Counted from the stretch's first letter, positions 19,627 to 29,828 are shown. The stretch is DNA of 64,000 nt from Streptococcus suis (GCF_016775005.1 NZ_JAEUXI010000002.1:1-64000), one strand, 5' to 3'. A program made the numbers and translations. The notes: generated by a model from the letters alone, not told the origin.

Positions 19627-20976
19627 TTAGTAATCCAATGCATCTGAGTGGCCAGAGCCATTTCCAACAAAGTAACCTGTCTTACAGTTGATTGAGAAGA
19701 GGTAGGTACCGTCTGGTTTGAACAGGTTGTAATAGCCATTTCCATTAATAATATTGACTTTTTCAAGAATATAGTTGTTTCCAGAAATATAGCCACGTTG
19801 TTGTGAGATGGCAATGATGTTTTCAAGGATGCCTGGGTTAAAGTTCCACGCTTCGTTGTTGACATCATCAATCTTAGCCTGATCATATGGCACACGGCTG
19901 AGGTTGCGTTGCAAGGTCACTCCTTCTGGTACAGCAATACCGTAAAGGGCGCTAACAGAATTGGTTACTGCAGCGCTTGTCGTCGCCTGACTGGTGCTAC
20001 TTGCCGTTGTACTTGCTGTTGTATTGGCAGCTGCTTGACTGCTTGAACTTGCTACCGTTGCTGCATTTTCTAGTTGTGATTGCCCAAAGTTGATAGCTGC
20101 TGTCAAGGTAGCATCTACGCTAGAGATTCCTGTTGCAGTCGCTGTAAAGCTTGCGCCAGAATTGGCTGTTGCCGTCGTATCCAACTCACCATCCACAATC
20201 AAGGCCTTATCAAACTGGCTGTTGATAGCTTGAGTAGCTGCGATGGCTTTTTCAAGGCTATCATATTTAGCTTTTGCTTCCTTGTAGGCATCTGAAGAAC
20301 TATCCATCTTGTCCAAAATCGCCTTCAAATCTGCCAGGCTGTCAAAAGCGCTATTTTTCAATTTTGACAGGCTTGAGTCAGTAAAGAAACTTGCGTAAAG
20401 TTCGTTAAATGCAGTTAAGCTCGCATCTTCTGAACTTGAACTAGTTGCCGAACTAGTCTGGCTTGTTGAGCTAGAAGAAGACGAACTCGTATTTGAAGAC
20501 GAAGAGCGGTTCAACCAGATAAAGGCAGACACCAAAGTTGCTAGAAAGGCTAGACCCAAGCTCGCCCAAATCCAGAGTTTCTTCTTCTGAGCCGAGGTAT
20601 CCTCAACAGGACCGAGAACAAAATCATCTTCCTCTTCTTCCGCTAAACTATCTACTACTGGTAGCAGGTCGATGGTTGCAGCTGATTCCTTAGGAAGATC
20701 GAACTGCTTTGTCTCCTGTTCAACCGTTTCTTTCGCTGTATCTGCAGCAGTTGCCACAGGAGCTGTAACTTCTTCTTTTGCCCATGCTTTTTTGGATTCA
20801 ATTTCTGCACGGTGTTGCTTGATGTAACGGTCCAAAAGACCGTCTTCTTCTGTCACCCCCGCAACAATCTCCTTGTGTTTTTTGACGGCCTCACCGACCG
20901 TCAAATCCTTGGCTGTTTCAAAATCCAGCACCTTTTCTTCTTGACCATCTACAAATTGTTTGTTCTTATCTACCAC
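19627..20976 (-). CDS. mapZ: Mid-cell-anchored protein Z, division-site positioner
   Basis: 449 aa. MapZ (LocZ) forms rings at future division sites of streptococci and guides FtsZ; it is a target of the PASTA kinase. N-terminal cytosolic region with the conserved D-L-T-V-G-E-A and L-L-D-R-Y-I-K-Q-H-R segments (20-60), one membrane helix at about 135-155, a Ser-rich linker (156-182), then an extracellular helical region, a second Ser/Thr/Ala-rich linker and a C-terminal domain. The neighbours (THUMP methyltransferase, rnpB, gpsB) match the pneumococcal mapZ locus, which supports the call. Confidence 0.9.
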   Translation of the reverse strand: MVDKNKQFVDGQEEKVLDFETAKDLTVGEAVKKHKEIVAGVTEEDGLLDRYIKQHRAEIESKKAWAKEEVTAPVATAADTAKETVEQETKQFDLPKESAATIDLLPVVDSLAEEEEDDFVLGPVEDTSAQKKKLWIWASLGLAFLATLVSAFIWLNRSSSSNTSSSSSSSTSQTSSATSSSSEDASLTAFNELYASFFTDSSLSKLKNSAFDSLADLKAILDKMDSSSDAYKEAKAKYDSLEKAIAATQAINSQFDKALIVDGELDTTATANSGASFTATATGISSVDATLTAAINFGQSQLENAATVASSSSQAAANTTASTTASSTSQATTSAAVTNSVSALYGIAVPEGVTLQRNLSRVPYDQAKIDDVNNEAWNFNPGILENIIAISQQRGYISGNNYILEKVNIINGNGYYNLFKPDGTYLFSINCKTGYFVGNGSGHSDALDY

Positions 20977-20979
20977 TTG

Positions 20980-22143
20980 TCATCCTACCTTTTCTGTATT
21001 TCGCTTGACACGTTGACCAAAAAATTGGTAGAGGTCAACCTTCAAAGTTCCGTTATAAAGTTTGCGTTTCTTATCCGCCAGTCGGCCAAAGCGTTGTTCA
21101 AATAACTCATCGCTTGTCAAAATAAACTGAGACCAGGTTTTTAGAGGAGCAAAGGTCTGTCCCATTTCACGGTATAGGTCAATCAAGTCTTTATCTTCCA
21201 ACAAGCGTTCACCATAAGGAGGATTGGAAATAATGACCCCGTTGATTTTGTCCGTCCGTAAATCCTGTAATCGCATCTGTTTGAAGACAATATCATCTGC
21301 AACTCCAGCAGCCACGGCGTTCTTTTTCGCTATTTCCACCATACGGCCATCGATGTCCGAACCCGCAATATCCAATACTAGGTCCTGTCGGATAGCAGAC
21401 TGAGCTTCTTTACGAAGACGCAAAACTAAGTCTCGATCTACCCAATTCCATTCTTCAAAAGCAAAGGAACGCTTCAAACCAGGCGCAATATTTCTAGCCA
21501 GCATGGCTGCCTCAATACAAAAAGTCCCTGAGCCACAGGTTGGATCAATCAAGGGCTTATCTGGATACCAGTTGGACAACTGCAAAATCGCAGCTGCCAT
21601 ATTTTCCTTGATAGGAGCTCCGCCTTTTTCCGCCCGATAACCCCGTTTAAAAAGACTAGATCCTGTTGTATCAATCAGAACCGTCGCATGGTCCTTCAAA
21701 ATGGATACCTCAATTTTGAACTCTGCCCCAAGCTCTTGCAAAGGAACGCCTTCTGGTCGAGAATAGTGCTTCTGCAATTTTTTTACGACTGCTTTTTTCG
21801 AAATAGCTTGCACACTTGGTTCGTTGTGCAGTTTGGACTTGACACATTTTGCCTTGGAAATAGGGAACTTACAGCCCAAGGGCAGGTAATTTTCCCAATC
21901 CAAGCCAAACACACCTTGAAACAGTTCTTCAAAGGTTCTAGCCGGAAATTGCCCTACGACAATTTTGATACGGTCAGCCGAACGCAACCAAAGATTGCTT
22001 TCAATAATTTCTTTGACCCCTCCTGTAAACCGAACTCGCCCGTTTTCCACTTGGCAGCTGTAACCCAAATCTTTTAATTCTCTTCCAACAACTGCTTCCA
22101 GTCCCGCTGCCGCGGTTGCAATCAGCTCAAATTGTTTTTTCAT
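20980..22143 (-). CDS. THUMP-domain class I SAM-dependent RNA methyltransferase (YpsC/RlmL-like)
   Basis: 387 aa. Residues about 1-160 include a THUMP RNA-binding domain. Residues about 165-380 are a methyltransferase fold with DPTCGSGTF (SAM loop) and catalytic SNPPYGER. It resembles the RlmL N-terminal methyltransferase that makes m2G in 23S rRNA; the exact nucleotide target in streptococci is not shown here. Next to rnpB upstream and mapZ downstream (3-nt gap), so probably co-transcribed with mapZ. Confidence 0.9.
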   Translation of the reverse strand: MKKQFELIATAAAGLEAVVGRELKDLGYSCQVENGRVRFTGGVKEIIESNLWLRSADRIKIVVGQFPARTFEELFQGVFGLDWENYLPLGCKFPISKAKCVKSKLHNEPSVQAISKKAVVKKLQKHYSRPEGVPLQELGAEFKIEVSILKDHATVLIDTTGSSLFKRGYRAEKGGAPIKENMAAAILQLSNWYPDKPLIDPTCGSGTFCIEAAMLARNIAPGLKRSFAFEEWNWVDRDLVLRLRKEAQSAIRQDLVLDIAGSDIDGRMVEIAKKNAVAAGVADDIVFKQMRLQDLRTDKINGVIISNPPYGERLLEDKDLIDLYREMGQTFAPLKTWSQFILTSDELFEQRFGRLADKKRKLYNGTLKVDLYQFFGQRVKRNTEKVG

Positions 22144-22162
22144 GTATTTCCTCTATAATAAA

Positions 22163-22179
22163 AGCTAGCAAAGCTAGCT
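22163..22179 (-). terminator. Hairpin at the 3' end of rnpB
   Basis: 7-bp stem AGCTAGC/GCTAGCT with AAA loop; the minus strand then reads TTTATTATA. It lies between the rnpB 3' end and the methyltransferase start. Confidence 0.65.
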
Positions 22180-22186
22180 ACCTATT

Positions 22187-22564
22187 TATGCAATTTTCTA
22201 TAAGCCATGTTTTGTTCCGGTGGTACTAGGCCTACCACCTTCGATAATCATCTGTCTACTGTTCTAAACAGTCAGGATTTCTGTTCGTTTCCATCCATCC
22301 CATGCCCCGACCAAAGTTTGGGTTGCTAGCTTGAGGGGTTTACCGCGTTCCATTTTTTACGTTTCCATAAAAACTTCGTCACTGTGGCACTTTCAGACCT
22401 ACTTTGGCATATCCGAAGACGTAGCCATTTTAGTCGCCGTAACGTCAAAGACGTCCCTAGGCTTATGCATTCGCCTAGCACAAACACTACCGGCATCACA
22501 GCCAGTGCTAGCATGGACTTTCCTCATGGTAGATAGCTACCACGCGATTATCCAAAAATTGCAC
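22187..22564 (-). ncRNA. rnpB: RNase P RNA (bacterial class B)
   Basis: The minus strand contains the universally conserved GAGGAAAGTCCATGC segment near the 5' end (about 22507-22524) and the A-C-A-G-A-A-A-type conserved block near the 3' end (about 22270-22290). The ends pair as P1 (TGCAATTTT with AAAATTGCA). At about 378 nt it has the size of Firmicutes type B RNase P RNA, the ribozyme that trims tRNA 5' leaders. No long ORF on this strand is convincing. Its position between gpsB and the THUMP methyltransferase is the normal streptococcal one. Ends are good to a few bases. Confidence 0.93.
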
Positions 22565-22580
22565 ACACTTCACAAACGCT

Positions 22581-22907
22581 CTATTCTTGAACGATTTGCT
22601 TTCCGAATACTTCTTTTTCCAAGCGATTGAGACGGCGAAGAATATCAAAGTTTGTTGCTGATGTCATTCGCTCCGTACGGATTGTTGTTGTTTCTTCAAC
22701 TGGTGCAACTGGCTTATTACCATTTGCTGCTTGTGCTTTCAAGCGTGCAATCTCACCCTTCAACTCCTTGATAATCGCTTCATAGGCGTCATAGTCCTTC
22801 ATGATTTCATCTAAAAAATCATTGACTTCATCCTGATCATACCCACGAAAACCAATCTTAAAATCTTGTTCAAAAATATCTTTAGTTGTAAATTTAATAC
22901 TTGCCAT
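22581..22907 (-). CDS. gpsB: Cell-division regulator GpsB
   Basis: 108 aa. GpsB is a DivIVA-like coiled-coil scaffold that links penicillin-binding proteins and the StkP kinase at the septum. The N-terminal lipid/PBP-binding domain shows FKIGFRGYDQDEVNDFLD (about 17-34). A coiled coil and a C-terminal trimerisation segment (LRRLNRLEKEVFG) follow. SD GGGAGAGAG. Directly upstream of rnpB. Confidence 0.95.
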   Translation of the reverse strand: MASIKFTTKDIFEQDFKIGFRGYDQDEVNDFLDEIMKDYDAYEAIIKELKGEIARLKAQAANGNKPVAPVEETTTIRTERMTSATNFDILRRLNRLEKEVFGKQIVQE

Positions 22908-22940
22908 GTCTCTCTCCCTAATCTAAACGTCACTAATTCT

Positions 22941-22970
22941 ATTATATTAAAAAAAATAGGGAAAAATCAA
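22941..22970 (-). promoter_or_regulatory. gpsB promoter
   Basis: Minus strand -10 TATAAT (22941-22946) with TTGATT (22965-22970) 18 nt upstream, in the short gap between ypsA and gpsB. Confidence 0.5.
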
Positions 22971-22976
22971 GTCAAA

Positions 22977-23516
22977 TCACTCAAATTTTTCAAAATTTTC
23001 CGCCACCTCATTTAGACGTTCAAAGGTAAGCGTTTTAACAGTATAAGCCTCCTTTGTTAGCAGCAGATTGTAAAGGTATTTCAATTGTGTTTCATTTTCA
23101 GGTTCATAAAATACATAGGCCTGATTGGTCTTATCTAGAAGAAATTGATTAAACTCCCGAAATTGGGATGGATTTTCATACCGTTCAAAGGCAATTTTCA
23201 CGAAATCCTGTTGCCGAAAGAGGGCCAATTTTTCCTGTTGATGTTCCTGCCAATTCTCTCCATGATTAGCAAATAAAAAAATCGTGGCAATCTGGCATTC
23301 ATACCCCTCTTTTTTCAAGTCCAATAAGGTCTCCAAACACCAGTATTCAAACCCCAGTTGTCCTGTGAAGATAAACCAGTTCGCCCCCTCTTCTAGTAAG
23401 GAAATCAGATCCTTACGAATAGCCTCTTTGATAATCGCCAATCGTGGATCTTTCTGACCAAATATCCCCAGTTCATGAGCTCGGTATCCTTGGACCAATA
23501 CGGTTTTGGAAGTCAT
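22977..23516 (-). CDS. ypsA: DUF1273 (YpsA) family protein
   Basis: 179 aa. YpsA belongs to the SLOG-like DUF1273 family (Rossmann-type nucleotide-binding fold). In Bacillus and Staphylococcus it affects division. N-terminal R-A-H-E-L-G-I-F, then [16 protein letters not shown] (G-Q-L-G-F-E signature) at about 59-74. It is divergent from recU-pbp1a and upstream of gpsB, the conserved Firmicutes neighbourhood. The ligand is unknown. Confidence 0.9.
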   Translation of the reverse strand: MTSKTVLVQGYRAHELGIFGQKDPRLAIIKEAIRKDLISLLEEGANWFIFTGQLGFEYWCLETLLDLKKEGYECQIATIFLFANHGENWQEHQQEKLALFRQQDFVKIAFERYENPSQFREFNQFLLDKTNQAYVFYEPENETQLKYLYNLLLTKEAYTVKTLTFERLNEVAENFEKFE

Positions 23517-23522
23517 TATTTG

Positions 23523-23549
23523 TTGAAAATCCCCTCTTTATGGTATAAT
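23523..23549 (+). promoter_or_regulatory. recU-pbp1a promoter
   Basis: Extended -10 TGGTATAAT (-10 at 23544-23549). TTGAAA (23523-23528) lies 15 nt upstream, a short spacing, so the extended -10 probably dominates. SD GAAGAGG precedes the recU ATG. Confidence 0.6.
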
Positions 23550-23581
23550 ATGCTGATACTATTTTATCAAGAAGAGGAACT

Positions 23582-24190
23582 ATGGTCAAATACCCTCACC
23601 AAATTGGGAGAAAAGTAGTGCCGCGGGGAAAACCGCGACCAGACGAAAAAATTTCCTTTGCCAACCGCGGAATGACCTTCGAAGCGGCCATTAACGACAG
23701 CAATCAATACTATCTAAGCAGAAACCTTGCGGTAATCCACAAGAAACCTACTCCTGTTCAGATTGTAAAAGTTGACTATCCTCAGCGGAGTCGGGCCAAG
23801 ATTGTTGAAGCCTACTTTAGACAAGCCTCAACAACGGATTACTCCGGTGTCTTCAAGGGTCACTACATAGATTTCGAAGCCAAGGAAACCAGACAAAAGA
23901 CATCCATGCCGATGAAGAACTTCCACCAGCACCAGCTGGAACATATGCGGATGGTACTCCAACAGGGTGGCATTGCCTTTGTCTTACTCCACTTTTCAAC
24001 CATTGGAGAGACCTATCTCTTGCCTGCCTCCTCTTTGCTTCATTACTATGACCTTGATAATGGTAGCAAATCTCTGCCACTTTCTTATATCCAAGAAAAT
24101 GGCTATGAAATCAAAATGGGTGGCTATCCAAGCCTTCCCTATCTAACAATTGTTGAAGAAAAATTTTTAGGTGGTGACTCCATTGAATAA
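23582..24190 (+). CDS. recU: Holliday junction resolvase RecU
   Basis: 202 aa. RecU cuts Holliday junctions during recombination and repair in Firmicutes. Motifs: N-R-G-M-T-F-E near residue 36, the catalytic D-F-E-A-K-E region (YIDFEAKET, about 96-104) and F-H-Q-H-Q-L-E. The last codons overlap the pbp1a start, so the two are translationally coupled, as in other streptococci. Confidence 0.95.
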   Translation: MVKYPHQIGRKVVPRGKPRPDEKISFANRGMTFEAAINDSNQYYLSRNLAVIHKKPTPVQIVKVDYPQRSRAKIVEAYFRQASTTDYSGVFKGHYIDFEAKETRQKTSMPMKNFHQHQLEHMRMVLQQGGIAFVLLHFSTIGETYLLPASSLLHYYDLDNGSKSLPLSYIQENGYEIKMGGYPSLPYLTIVEEKFLGGDSIE

Positions 24191-26348
24191 TCCAAATACC
24201 AAACGCATCTTGATACTTGGCGCCAATATCCTAATGGGACTCTTTCTTTTTGTCTTTCTTGCAGGAGCCTGCTTAGCAGGTTATTACATCGCTACTGCTC
24301 CTGAATTGACTGAGGAAACATTGACAGCAACGGTTTCAAGTAAAATTTATGACAAGGACGGCACGCTCATTGCTGACCTAGGAGCAGAAAAACGCTCAAA
24401 TGCAGATGCATCTGAAATCCCTACGGATTTGGTCAACGCTATTGTCGCCATTGAAGATCAGCGTTACTTTAATCACCGCGGTGTCGATGTAATTCGTATC
24501 GCTGGTTCCTTGCTCAACAACCTAAGCGGTGGAAATCTGCAAGGTGGATCAACCTTGGACCAACAGCTGATTAAATTAACTTACTTCTCGACTTCGACAG
24601 AGGACCAAAACATCAAGCGTAAGATCCAAGAAGCTTGGCTTGCCCTCAAACTGGAGCGTATGAAAACCAAACAAGACATCTTGACTTACTATGTAAACAA
24701 GGTCTATATGTCCAACGGAAACTACGGGATGAAGACAGCTGCCCAAGCATTTTACGGCAAAGAACTGAAAGACCTGACCCTACCCCAGCTAGCCCTTTTG
24801 GCTGGTATGCCACAAGCACCAAATCAATACGATCCGTATACTCAGCCTGAAGTTGCCAAGAACCGCCGTGATTTAGTCCTTTCTCAGATGTTGAAGCTGG
24901 ATTACATCACTATGGAACAATATGAACAAGCGGTCGTGACACCTATTACAGATGGCCTACAACCCTTAACCAGCACTTCAGCCTATCCAGCATATATGGA
25001 CAACTACCTCAAGGAAGTCATTGCTGAAGTAGAAGAAAAAACAGGTTACAACCTCTTGACGACTGGTATGGATGTGTATACAAACGTCGATACTGCAGCA
25101 CAACAACAGCTCTGGAATATCTATAACACAGACCTATATATCACCTATCCTGACACTACCTTCCAAGTAGCCTCAACAGTCGTCGATGTCAGCAATGGTA
25201 AGGTTGTTGCTCAACTTGGCGGGCGAAATCAATCAAGTAGCGTATCGTTTGGTACCAACCAGGCAGTTGAAACCAATCGCGACTTCGGCTCAACCATGAA
25301 ACCCATTACCGACTATGCCCCAGCGATTGAAAATGGTATCTATAATTCAACTGCAGATACCATTCTAGACGGCCCTTATTACTACCCTGGAACAACTACT
25401 CCAGTTTACAACTGGGATAGAAGTTACTACGGCACAATTTCTGTCAAGACAGCCCTCCAGTATTCACGAAACGTACCCGCTGTAAAAGCACTTGAGGAAA
25501 CTGGTTTGGACAAGGCCCTCAGCTTCTTGAACAGCGTCGGCATCAATTACCCACAACTCCTCTATTCAAACGCTATCTCAAGTAATACAACTGAGTCTAG
25601 TAGTGAATATGGAGCAAGTAGTGAGAAGATGGCAGCTGCCTATGCAGCATTTGCCAACGGCGGTACCTACTACAAACCGCAATATGTCAATAAGGTCGTC
25701 TTTACAGACGGAACCAAACAAGAGTACCAACCAGAAGGCAATCGTGTCATGACAGCTGAAACAGCCTACATGATGACAGATATGCTGAAGAGCGTTATGA
25801 CATCGGGAACTGGGTTAAATGGTGCTGTAACAGGTGTCCCAATGGCTGGTAAAACCGGTACCTCAAACTACACGGATAGTGAGTACACAGAAATTCTTGC
25901 CAACAATGAAGCAGCTAATTACAGCATGATGGTCGTCCCCGATGAAAACTTTGTTGGTTATTCGACCAAATATGCTATGGCTGTCTGGTCAGGTTACACT
26001 AATAGAAAGACACCCGTCTTGGATAGCGGTATGAAGATTGCAACAGATGTCTTCCGCAACATGATGGCCTACCTCAACCCAGTTGAGACAGCTGTCGATT
26101 GGGAAATGCCTGAGGGACTCTACCAATACGGTAGTAACCTCTACTTGAAAGGCAGCGACAGTTACAACAACATCCTCTACAATAGTTACAACTATCGTAA
26201 TTCTTATAATAACAATTATAATTCCCAATCTTCAACCACTTCATCTACTGCTGTTGAAACGGAATCTACAACGACTGAAACCAGTCAAACAACATCTGAA
26301 ACGACAACAGATACCACTCAAGATCAATCCAACGACAGTGATCAATAA
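24183..26348 (+). CDS. pbp1a: Class A penicillin-binding protein 1A
   Basis: 721 aa. Bifunctional murein synthase: one N-terminal membrane helix (about 10-32), a GT51 transglycosylase domain ([10 protein letters not shown] and GGSTLDQQL motifs) and a transpeptidase domain with SxxK serine in GSTMK, SRN as the SxN motif and KTGT. The C-terminal about 70 residues are Tyr/Asn-rich then Ser/Thr-rich. I prefer the TTG at 24183 (M-N-N-P-N-T-K), 8 nt after AGGTGG, over the GTGs at 24171/24174, which lack a spaced SD. It overlaps recU by 8 nt. Altered PBP1a is a known route to beta-lactam resistance; I did not assess this allele. Confidence 0.93.
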   Translation: MNNPNTKRILILGANILMGLFLFVFLAGACLAGYYIATAPELTEETLTATVSSKIYDKDGTLIADLGAEKRSNADASEIPTDLVNAIVAIEDQRYFNHRGVDVIRIAGSLLNNLSGGNLQGGSTLDQQLIKLTYFSTSTEDQNIKRKIQEAWLALKLERMKTKQDILTYYVNKVYMSNGNYGMKTAAQAFYGKELKDLTLPQLALLAGMPQAPNQYDPYTQPEVAKNRRDLVLSQMLKLDYITMEQYEQAVVTPITDGLQPLTSTSAYPAYMDNYLKEVIAEVEEKTGYNLLTTGMDVYTNVDTAAQQQLWNIYNTDLYITYPDTTFQVASTVVDVSNGKVVAQLGGRNQSSSVSFGTNQAVETNRDFGSTMKPITDYAPAIENGIYNSTADTILDGPYYYPGTTTPVYNWDRSYYGTISVKTALQYSRNVPAVKALEETGLDKALSFLNSVGINYPQLLYSNAISSNTTESSSEYGASSEKMAAAYAAFANGGTYYKPQYVNKVVFTDGTKQEYQPEGNRVMTAETAYMMTDMLKSVMTSGTGLNGAVTGVPMAGKTGTSNYTDSEYTEILANNEAANYSMMVVPDENFVGYSTKYAMAVWSGYTNRKTPVLDSGMKIATDVFRNMMAYLNPVETAVDWEMPEGLYQYGSNLYLKGSDSYNNILYNSYNYRNSYNNNYNSQSSTTSSTAVETESTTTETSQTTSETTTDTTQDQSNDSDQ

Positions 26349-26357
26349 AAATAGCTC

Positions 26358-26420
26358 AGCCCTTTGAACTGCAAACCAACAAGTGAAAACTTTGGAGGTC
26401 GCGACAAAGGGCTGGGTTTT
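26358..26420 (+). terminator. Terminator of recU-pbp1a with an unusually large loop
   Basis: A 9-bp stem AGCCCTTTG/CAAAGGGCT (26358-26366 with 26405-26413) is followed by GGGTTTTTCTTTTTTT. The 38-nt loop carries a smaller hairpin AAGT-GAAA-ACTT with a GNRA tetraloop. It probably ends the pbp1a message. Confidence 0.7.
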
Positions 26421-26438
26421 TCTTTTTTTAATGGAATA

Positions 26439-26447
26439 TGATAAGAT
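26439..26447 (+). promoter_or_regulatory. rsmG extended -10, possibly leaderless
   Basis: TGATAAGAT (-10 at 26442-26447) ends 6 nt before the rsmG ATG at 26454. No classical SD can fit. The region sits directly after the pbp1a terminator. Confidence 0.45.
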
Positions 26448-26453
26448 AGAAGT

Positions 26454-27167
26454 ATGAAACCAGAAGAATTTTATCAAACACTTGCTCAGAAGGGCATTGT
26501 CTTAACAGACAAACAGAAACAGCAATTTCAACGCTACTTCCAACTCTTGGTAGAGTGGAATGAAAAAATCAATCTAACGGCTATCACAGAAGAAGAAGAG
26601 GTCTATCTCAAACACTTCTTTGATTCCCTTGCTCCAATTTTACAGGGGTATATTACCAACCAAAATTTCAAGCTATTAGACATCGGGGCTGGAGCTGGCT
26701 TTCCAAGCTTACCAATGAAGATTGTATTTCCAGAGCTTGAGGTGACGATTATCGACTCTCTCAACAAGCGCATCACCTTTTTGAACCATTTGGCTGAAGA
26801 ACTGGAATTGGAAAAAGTACATTTTTACCATGGTCGTGCAGAGGACTTTGCCCATGACAAGAGTTTTCGGGCGCAATTTCAGTTGGTCACCGCACGTGCG
26901 GTTGCCCGCATGCAGGTCTTATCTGAGCTAACCATTCCTTTTTTAGCTCTCAATGGTCGCTTGATAGCCCTCAAGGCTTCTGATGCTGAAAACGAACTGG
27001 AAGCTGCAAAGAACGCCCTCAACCTACTCTTTGCCAAGGTCATTGAAAACCAGGATTACCAATTGCCGAATGGCGACCCCCGTACCCTGACAGTTGTTGA
27101 AAAGAAAAAAGAAACCCCAAACAAGTACCCACGTAAGGCGGGTATCCCAGCAAAACGGCCACTTTAA
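26454..27167 (+). CDS. rsmG: 16S rRNA m7G527 methyltransferase
   Basis: 237 aa. RsmG (GidB) makes m7G in the 530 loop of 16S rRNA. N-terminal helical part with [11 protein letters not shown] loop [12 protein letters not shown] (about 73-84), T-A-R-A-V-A and the terminal [13 protein letters not shown] block. The start matches relatives; no SD is visible (see the promoter entry). Converges with ecfT at a shared terminator. Confidence 0.95.
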   Translation: MKPEEFYQTLAQKGIVLTDKQKQQFQRYFQLLVEWNEKINLTAITEEEEVYLKHFFDSLAPILQGYITNQNFKLLDIGAGAGFPSLPMKIVFPELEVTIIDSLNKRITFLNHLAEELELEKVHFYHGRAEDFAHDKSFRAQFQLVTARAVARMQVLSELTIPFLALNGRLIALKASDAENELEAAKNALNLLFAKVIENQDYQLPNGDPRTLTVVEKKKETPNKYPRKAGIPAKRPL

Positions 27168-27195
27168 AAGGAGTTCCAACTGGAACTCCTTTTTC
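27166..27195. terminator. Bidirectional terminator between rsmG and ecfT
   Basis: Strong stem AAAAGGAGTTCC/GGAACTCCTTTT (27167-27178 with 27182-27193), A-run and T-run on both sides, between convergent genes. Confidence 0.9.
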
Positions 27196-28026
27196 TTATT
27201 TCCAAGGATTATAAAATCGCCCTTGATTGAGAATAAATAGTGCAATGGCTGTACAAGCAAAGAGGGCAATCACCATAAAAACAAGGTAGTCCTGCTTTTG
27301 CAAAGCTTGGTAAGTAAACCAGGTCCGCTTCGAATTTTTTCCAAAGCGGCGCAATTCCATTGCAGTTGAGATGGTATCAATTCGTCCCAAAGAACTGAAA
27401 ATCAAGGGAACAACTAAGGAAAGGTTACCCTTAATACGATCCATCAATTTCCCTTTTTTAGACAACTCTAAACCACGTGCCTCTTGAGACATTCGAATGG
27501 TGAAAAATTCTTCCTGGATATCTGGAATGTAGCGCATGGTGAGACTGACTGCATAAGCAATCTTATAGGGAACCCCAATCTGATTCAGACTAGAGGCAAA
27601 TTGACTGGGATGGGTTGTCATCAGAAAGACCACCGCCAGAGGAACAGTACAAAAATACTTGAGCACCATGTTAAGCATGTAAAACAGTTGCTGACTGGTC
27701 ACTGTATAAATGCCCAGACCTTCCCATAAAACAGTCTTAGCGCCATAGAGGCTGACTCCGTATTGCGGAGCAAACAGATAGACCATCAAGGCATTGAGAA
27801 GGGCAAAAATCGTTGTAAATACAAGGACAAAGGACACGTCCTTGAGTCGAATTTTTGACAAACGAAAGAGACTGAGTGAAAAAACTGCAATGACCAGAAT
27901 CAATCGTGTATCATAAGTGACCATGGCGATAATGGAGATCAAAAGGAAAAAGAGCATCTTTGTAACTGCTGACAGCTGGTAGATGAATCCTTGGCCAGGT
28001 TGATAGCCGATTAAGTGTTGACTCAT
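27196..28026 (-). CDS. ECF transporter transmembrane subunit EcfT
   Basis: 276 aa. EcfT couples ATPases to substrate-binding S components in energy-coupling-factor vitamin/metal importers. Five to six hydrophobic segments and the cytosolic coupling helices with the A-R-G motif (SQEARGLE, about 178-185) and a second Arg motif (MELRRFGK) are present. It overlaps the double ATPase upstream by 4 nt. A likely S component lies 7 kb away (35195), not adjacent. Substrate unknown. Confidence 0.9.
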   Translation of the reverse strand: MSQHLIGYQPGQGFIYQLSAVTKMLFFLLISIIAMVTYDTRLILVIAVFSLSLFRLSKIRLKDVSFVLVFTTIFALLNALMVYLFAPQYGVSLYGAKTVLWEGLGIYTVTSQQLFYMLNMVLKYFCTVPLAVVFLMTTHPSQFASSLNQIGVPYKIAYAVSLTMRYIPDIQEEFFTIRMSQEARGLELSKKGKLMDRIKGNLSLVVPLIFSSLGRIDTISTAMELRRFGKNSKRTWFTYQALQKQDYLVFMVIALFACTAIALFILNQGRFYNPWK

Positions 28027-29696
28027 GCTTCTCTCCTTTCTGTTTTCATGTATAAATTGGTCAAATCCAGAGGATCCAAGCCCATCTTTTCTGCCAGATG
28101 AAAAATACTGGTTTCCTTGAGATTGGCCTGCTCAATCACTGGTTGCTTGACCAAGAGTTCAGCTGGATGTCCCTGATAGACAATCTGTCCATCTACGACA
28201 ACCAAGGCCCTGTCACAGTAGTCCAACATCAGCTGCATGTCATGGGTAATCATCACAATCGTTTGCCCTTGTGCATTTAGTTGATTCAGAAAGTCCATCA
28301 TTTCGCGGTAATGACGTTGGTCCTGTCCAGCTGTTGGCTCATCCAAGAGGATAATATCAGGCTCCAGAACCAAAATAGAGGCGATGGTCACGCGCTTTTT
28401 CTGCCCATATGAAAGGGCTGAAATGGGCCACTTCCGAAATGGATAGAGCCCGCACACTTCCAAGACTGACTCTACCTTACTTTGAATCTGGTCTTCTGCC
28501 ATTCCTCTGAGGCGCAATCCCAAGGCAACTTCATCAAAAATCATAGTCTGACTGATCATTTGGTTGGGATTTTGTAAAACATAGCCAATCCGCTGGGCTC
28601 TTTCTTTGACAGAGTCATCCGCTATGGATTGACCCTGCCACAAAAACTGACCTTGAACAGGCAGAAAACCACAGAGGGCCTTTGCCAAGGTCGATTTTCC
28701 TGCACCATTTTTTCCGACGATAGCCAGGCGTTCTCCCTGGTAAATCGTCAGATCCATATCAGGAATCACTTGATGATCTCCGTAAGCGACTTGCAACTGA
28801 GAAATCTCTAGCAGGGGGGTGCGATCCTTCTGAGCTCGTTCAATATGCGGTAAATCTGGAATAGCTCGGTCTATCAAATCTATTTTTTCCAATGAAGATG
28901 GATGAGAAATATCCGCCAATTGATAACCGAGGGCACGTAAAGTTGCTAGATAGAGCGGCTCTCGAATACCATTTTCTTGCAGCAAATCCGATTGTAAGAG
29001 TTGGTCAGGATGACCATTAAAGACCAGACGCCCACCATTGATCAAGACAATTCGGTCCACCTGGCGGTAAAGCACATCTTCCAAGCGGTGCTCGATAATA
29101 ATGGTCGTTGTTCCTTCTTCATTATGAATCCGGTCAATCAAATCAATGGTATCCTGTCCAGATTTTGGATCCAAATTGGCCAAAGGTTCATCAAACAACA
29201 AAATCGGACTTTCATCGATCAAGACTCCTGCTAGGCTAACCCGTTGCTTCTGACCTCCCGAGAGATCCTGGGGACGATGGTCCAACAGTTCTTTTAAGTC
29301 CAAGCGTTCTGCCCAGTCATGAACTCGCTCCTTCATAGTCGCCAAGGTTTCCATGTCATTTTCCAAGGCAAAGGCCAAATCTTCTGCTACAGAAAGCCCA
29401 ATAAACTGACCATCCGTATCTTGCAAAACGGTGCTGACCATAAGAGATTTTTGGTAAATAGACTGGTCAAAGGCAGGGATCCCCATCAGTTCAAAATCCC
29501 CTGTATGGGTTCCCTTATGAATGGCAGGGATAATCCCATTCAAGACCTGACCGAGAGTGGACTTGCCTGAACCAGATGGTCCAATAATCAGCACCTTCTC
29601 TCCTTCATAAATGGTCAAATCAATACCGTGTAAGGTCGCATCCGTCTGCGCATTGTATTTAAAGGAAAAATTTTTGAATTCGATGACTTTTTTCAT
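28023..29696 (-). CDS. ECF transporter ATPase, two fused ABC domains (YkoD-like)
   Basis: 557 aa. Two nucleotide-binding domains in one chain, equal to EcfA plus EcfA'. Walker A motifs GPSGSGKST (about 34-42) and GKNGAGKST, signatures LSGGQKQR and LSYGQKKR, Walker B ILLFDEP and IILLDEP. It powers the EcfT subunit encoded next. Start 29696 (M-K-K-V-I-E-F) is where homology begins; the ATG at 29723 falls inside the promoter region. The -10 box ends 7 nt before this ATG, so the mRNA may be leaderless. Confidence 0.92.
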   Translation of the reverse strand: MKKVIEFKNFSFKYNAQTDATLHGIDLTIYEGEKVLIIGPSGSGKSTLGQVLNGIIPAIHKGTHTGDFELMGIPAFDQSIYQKSLMVSTVLQDTDGQFIGLSVAEDLAFALENDMETLATMKERVHDWAERLDLKELLDHRPQDLSGGQKQRVSLAGVLIDESPILLFDEPLANLDPKSGQDTIDLIDRIHNEEGTTTIIIEHRLEDVLYRQVDRIVLINGGRLVFNGHPDQLLQSDLLQENGIREPLYLATLRALGYQLADISHPSSLEKIDLIDRAIPDLPHIERAQKDRTPLLEISQLQVAYGDHQVIPDMDLTIYQGERLAIVGKNGAGKSTLAKALCGFLPVQGQFLWQGQSIADDSVKERAQRIGYVLQNPNQMISQTMIFDEVALGLRLRGMAEDQIQSKVESVLEVCGLYPFRKWPISALSYGQKKRVTIASILVLEPDIILLDEPTAGQDQRHYREMMDFLNQLNAQGQTIVMITHDMQLMLDYCDRALVVVDGQIVYQGHPAELLVKQPVIEQANLKETSIFHLAEKMGLDPLDLTNLYMKTERREA

Positions 29697-29703
29697 AATT
29701 CCT

Positions 29704-29712
29704 ATTATATCA
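29704..29712 (-). promoter_or_regulatory. Extended -10 promoter of the ECF ATPase-EcfT operon
   Basis: TGATATAAT on the minus strand (-10 at 29704-29709) ends 7 nt before the ATG at 29696, just after a terminator (29724-29753). The -35 region is only a T-run. Confidence 0.6.
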
Positions 29713-29723
29713 AAATCCAGCAT

Positions 29724-29753
29724 GAAAAAAAGGAAGAATCCTCAGATTCTCCC
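29724..29753 (-). terminator. Terminator upstream of the ECF ATPase operon
   Basis: Stem GGAAGAATC/GATTCTCCC (29732-29740 with 29745-29753, near perfect with GU pairing) and 4-nt loop, followed by TTTTTTT on the minus strand. It closes off the VOC remnant and McrBC transcripts. Confidence 0.75.
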
Positions 29754-29828
29754 AATCCATAAGCTATGACGAACGATTTTCTTATTTAAACTTTAAAAAT
29801 AAATCGTTATTGAAAAAACAAGAGCATC

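Noticed and set aside
22326..22630. Short reading frames on both strands across the rnpB region
   Set aside because: The region is explained by RNase P RNA with its conserved segments; the frames are not protein-like.
26180..26230. AT-rich repeat in pbp1a resembling a frameshift or slippage hotspot
   Set aside because: It encodes an in-frame Tyr/Asn-rich tail with no break in the frame.
29772..29808. AT-rich inverted repeat AACGATTT/AAATCGTT in the VOC-ECF gap, considered as another copy of the PDH spacer element
   Set aside because: It lacks the GATTTCCTATTTT flank and the GATAAATCG arrangement; short AT palindromes are expected by chance.
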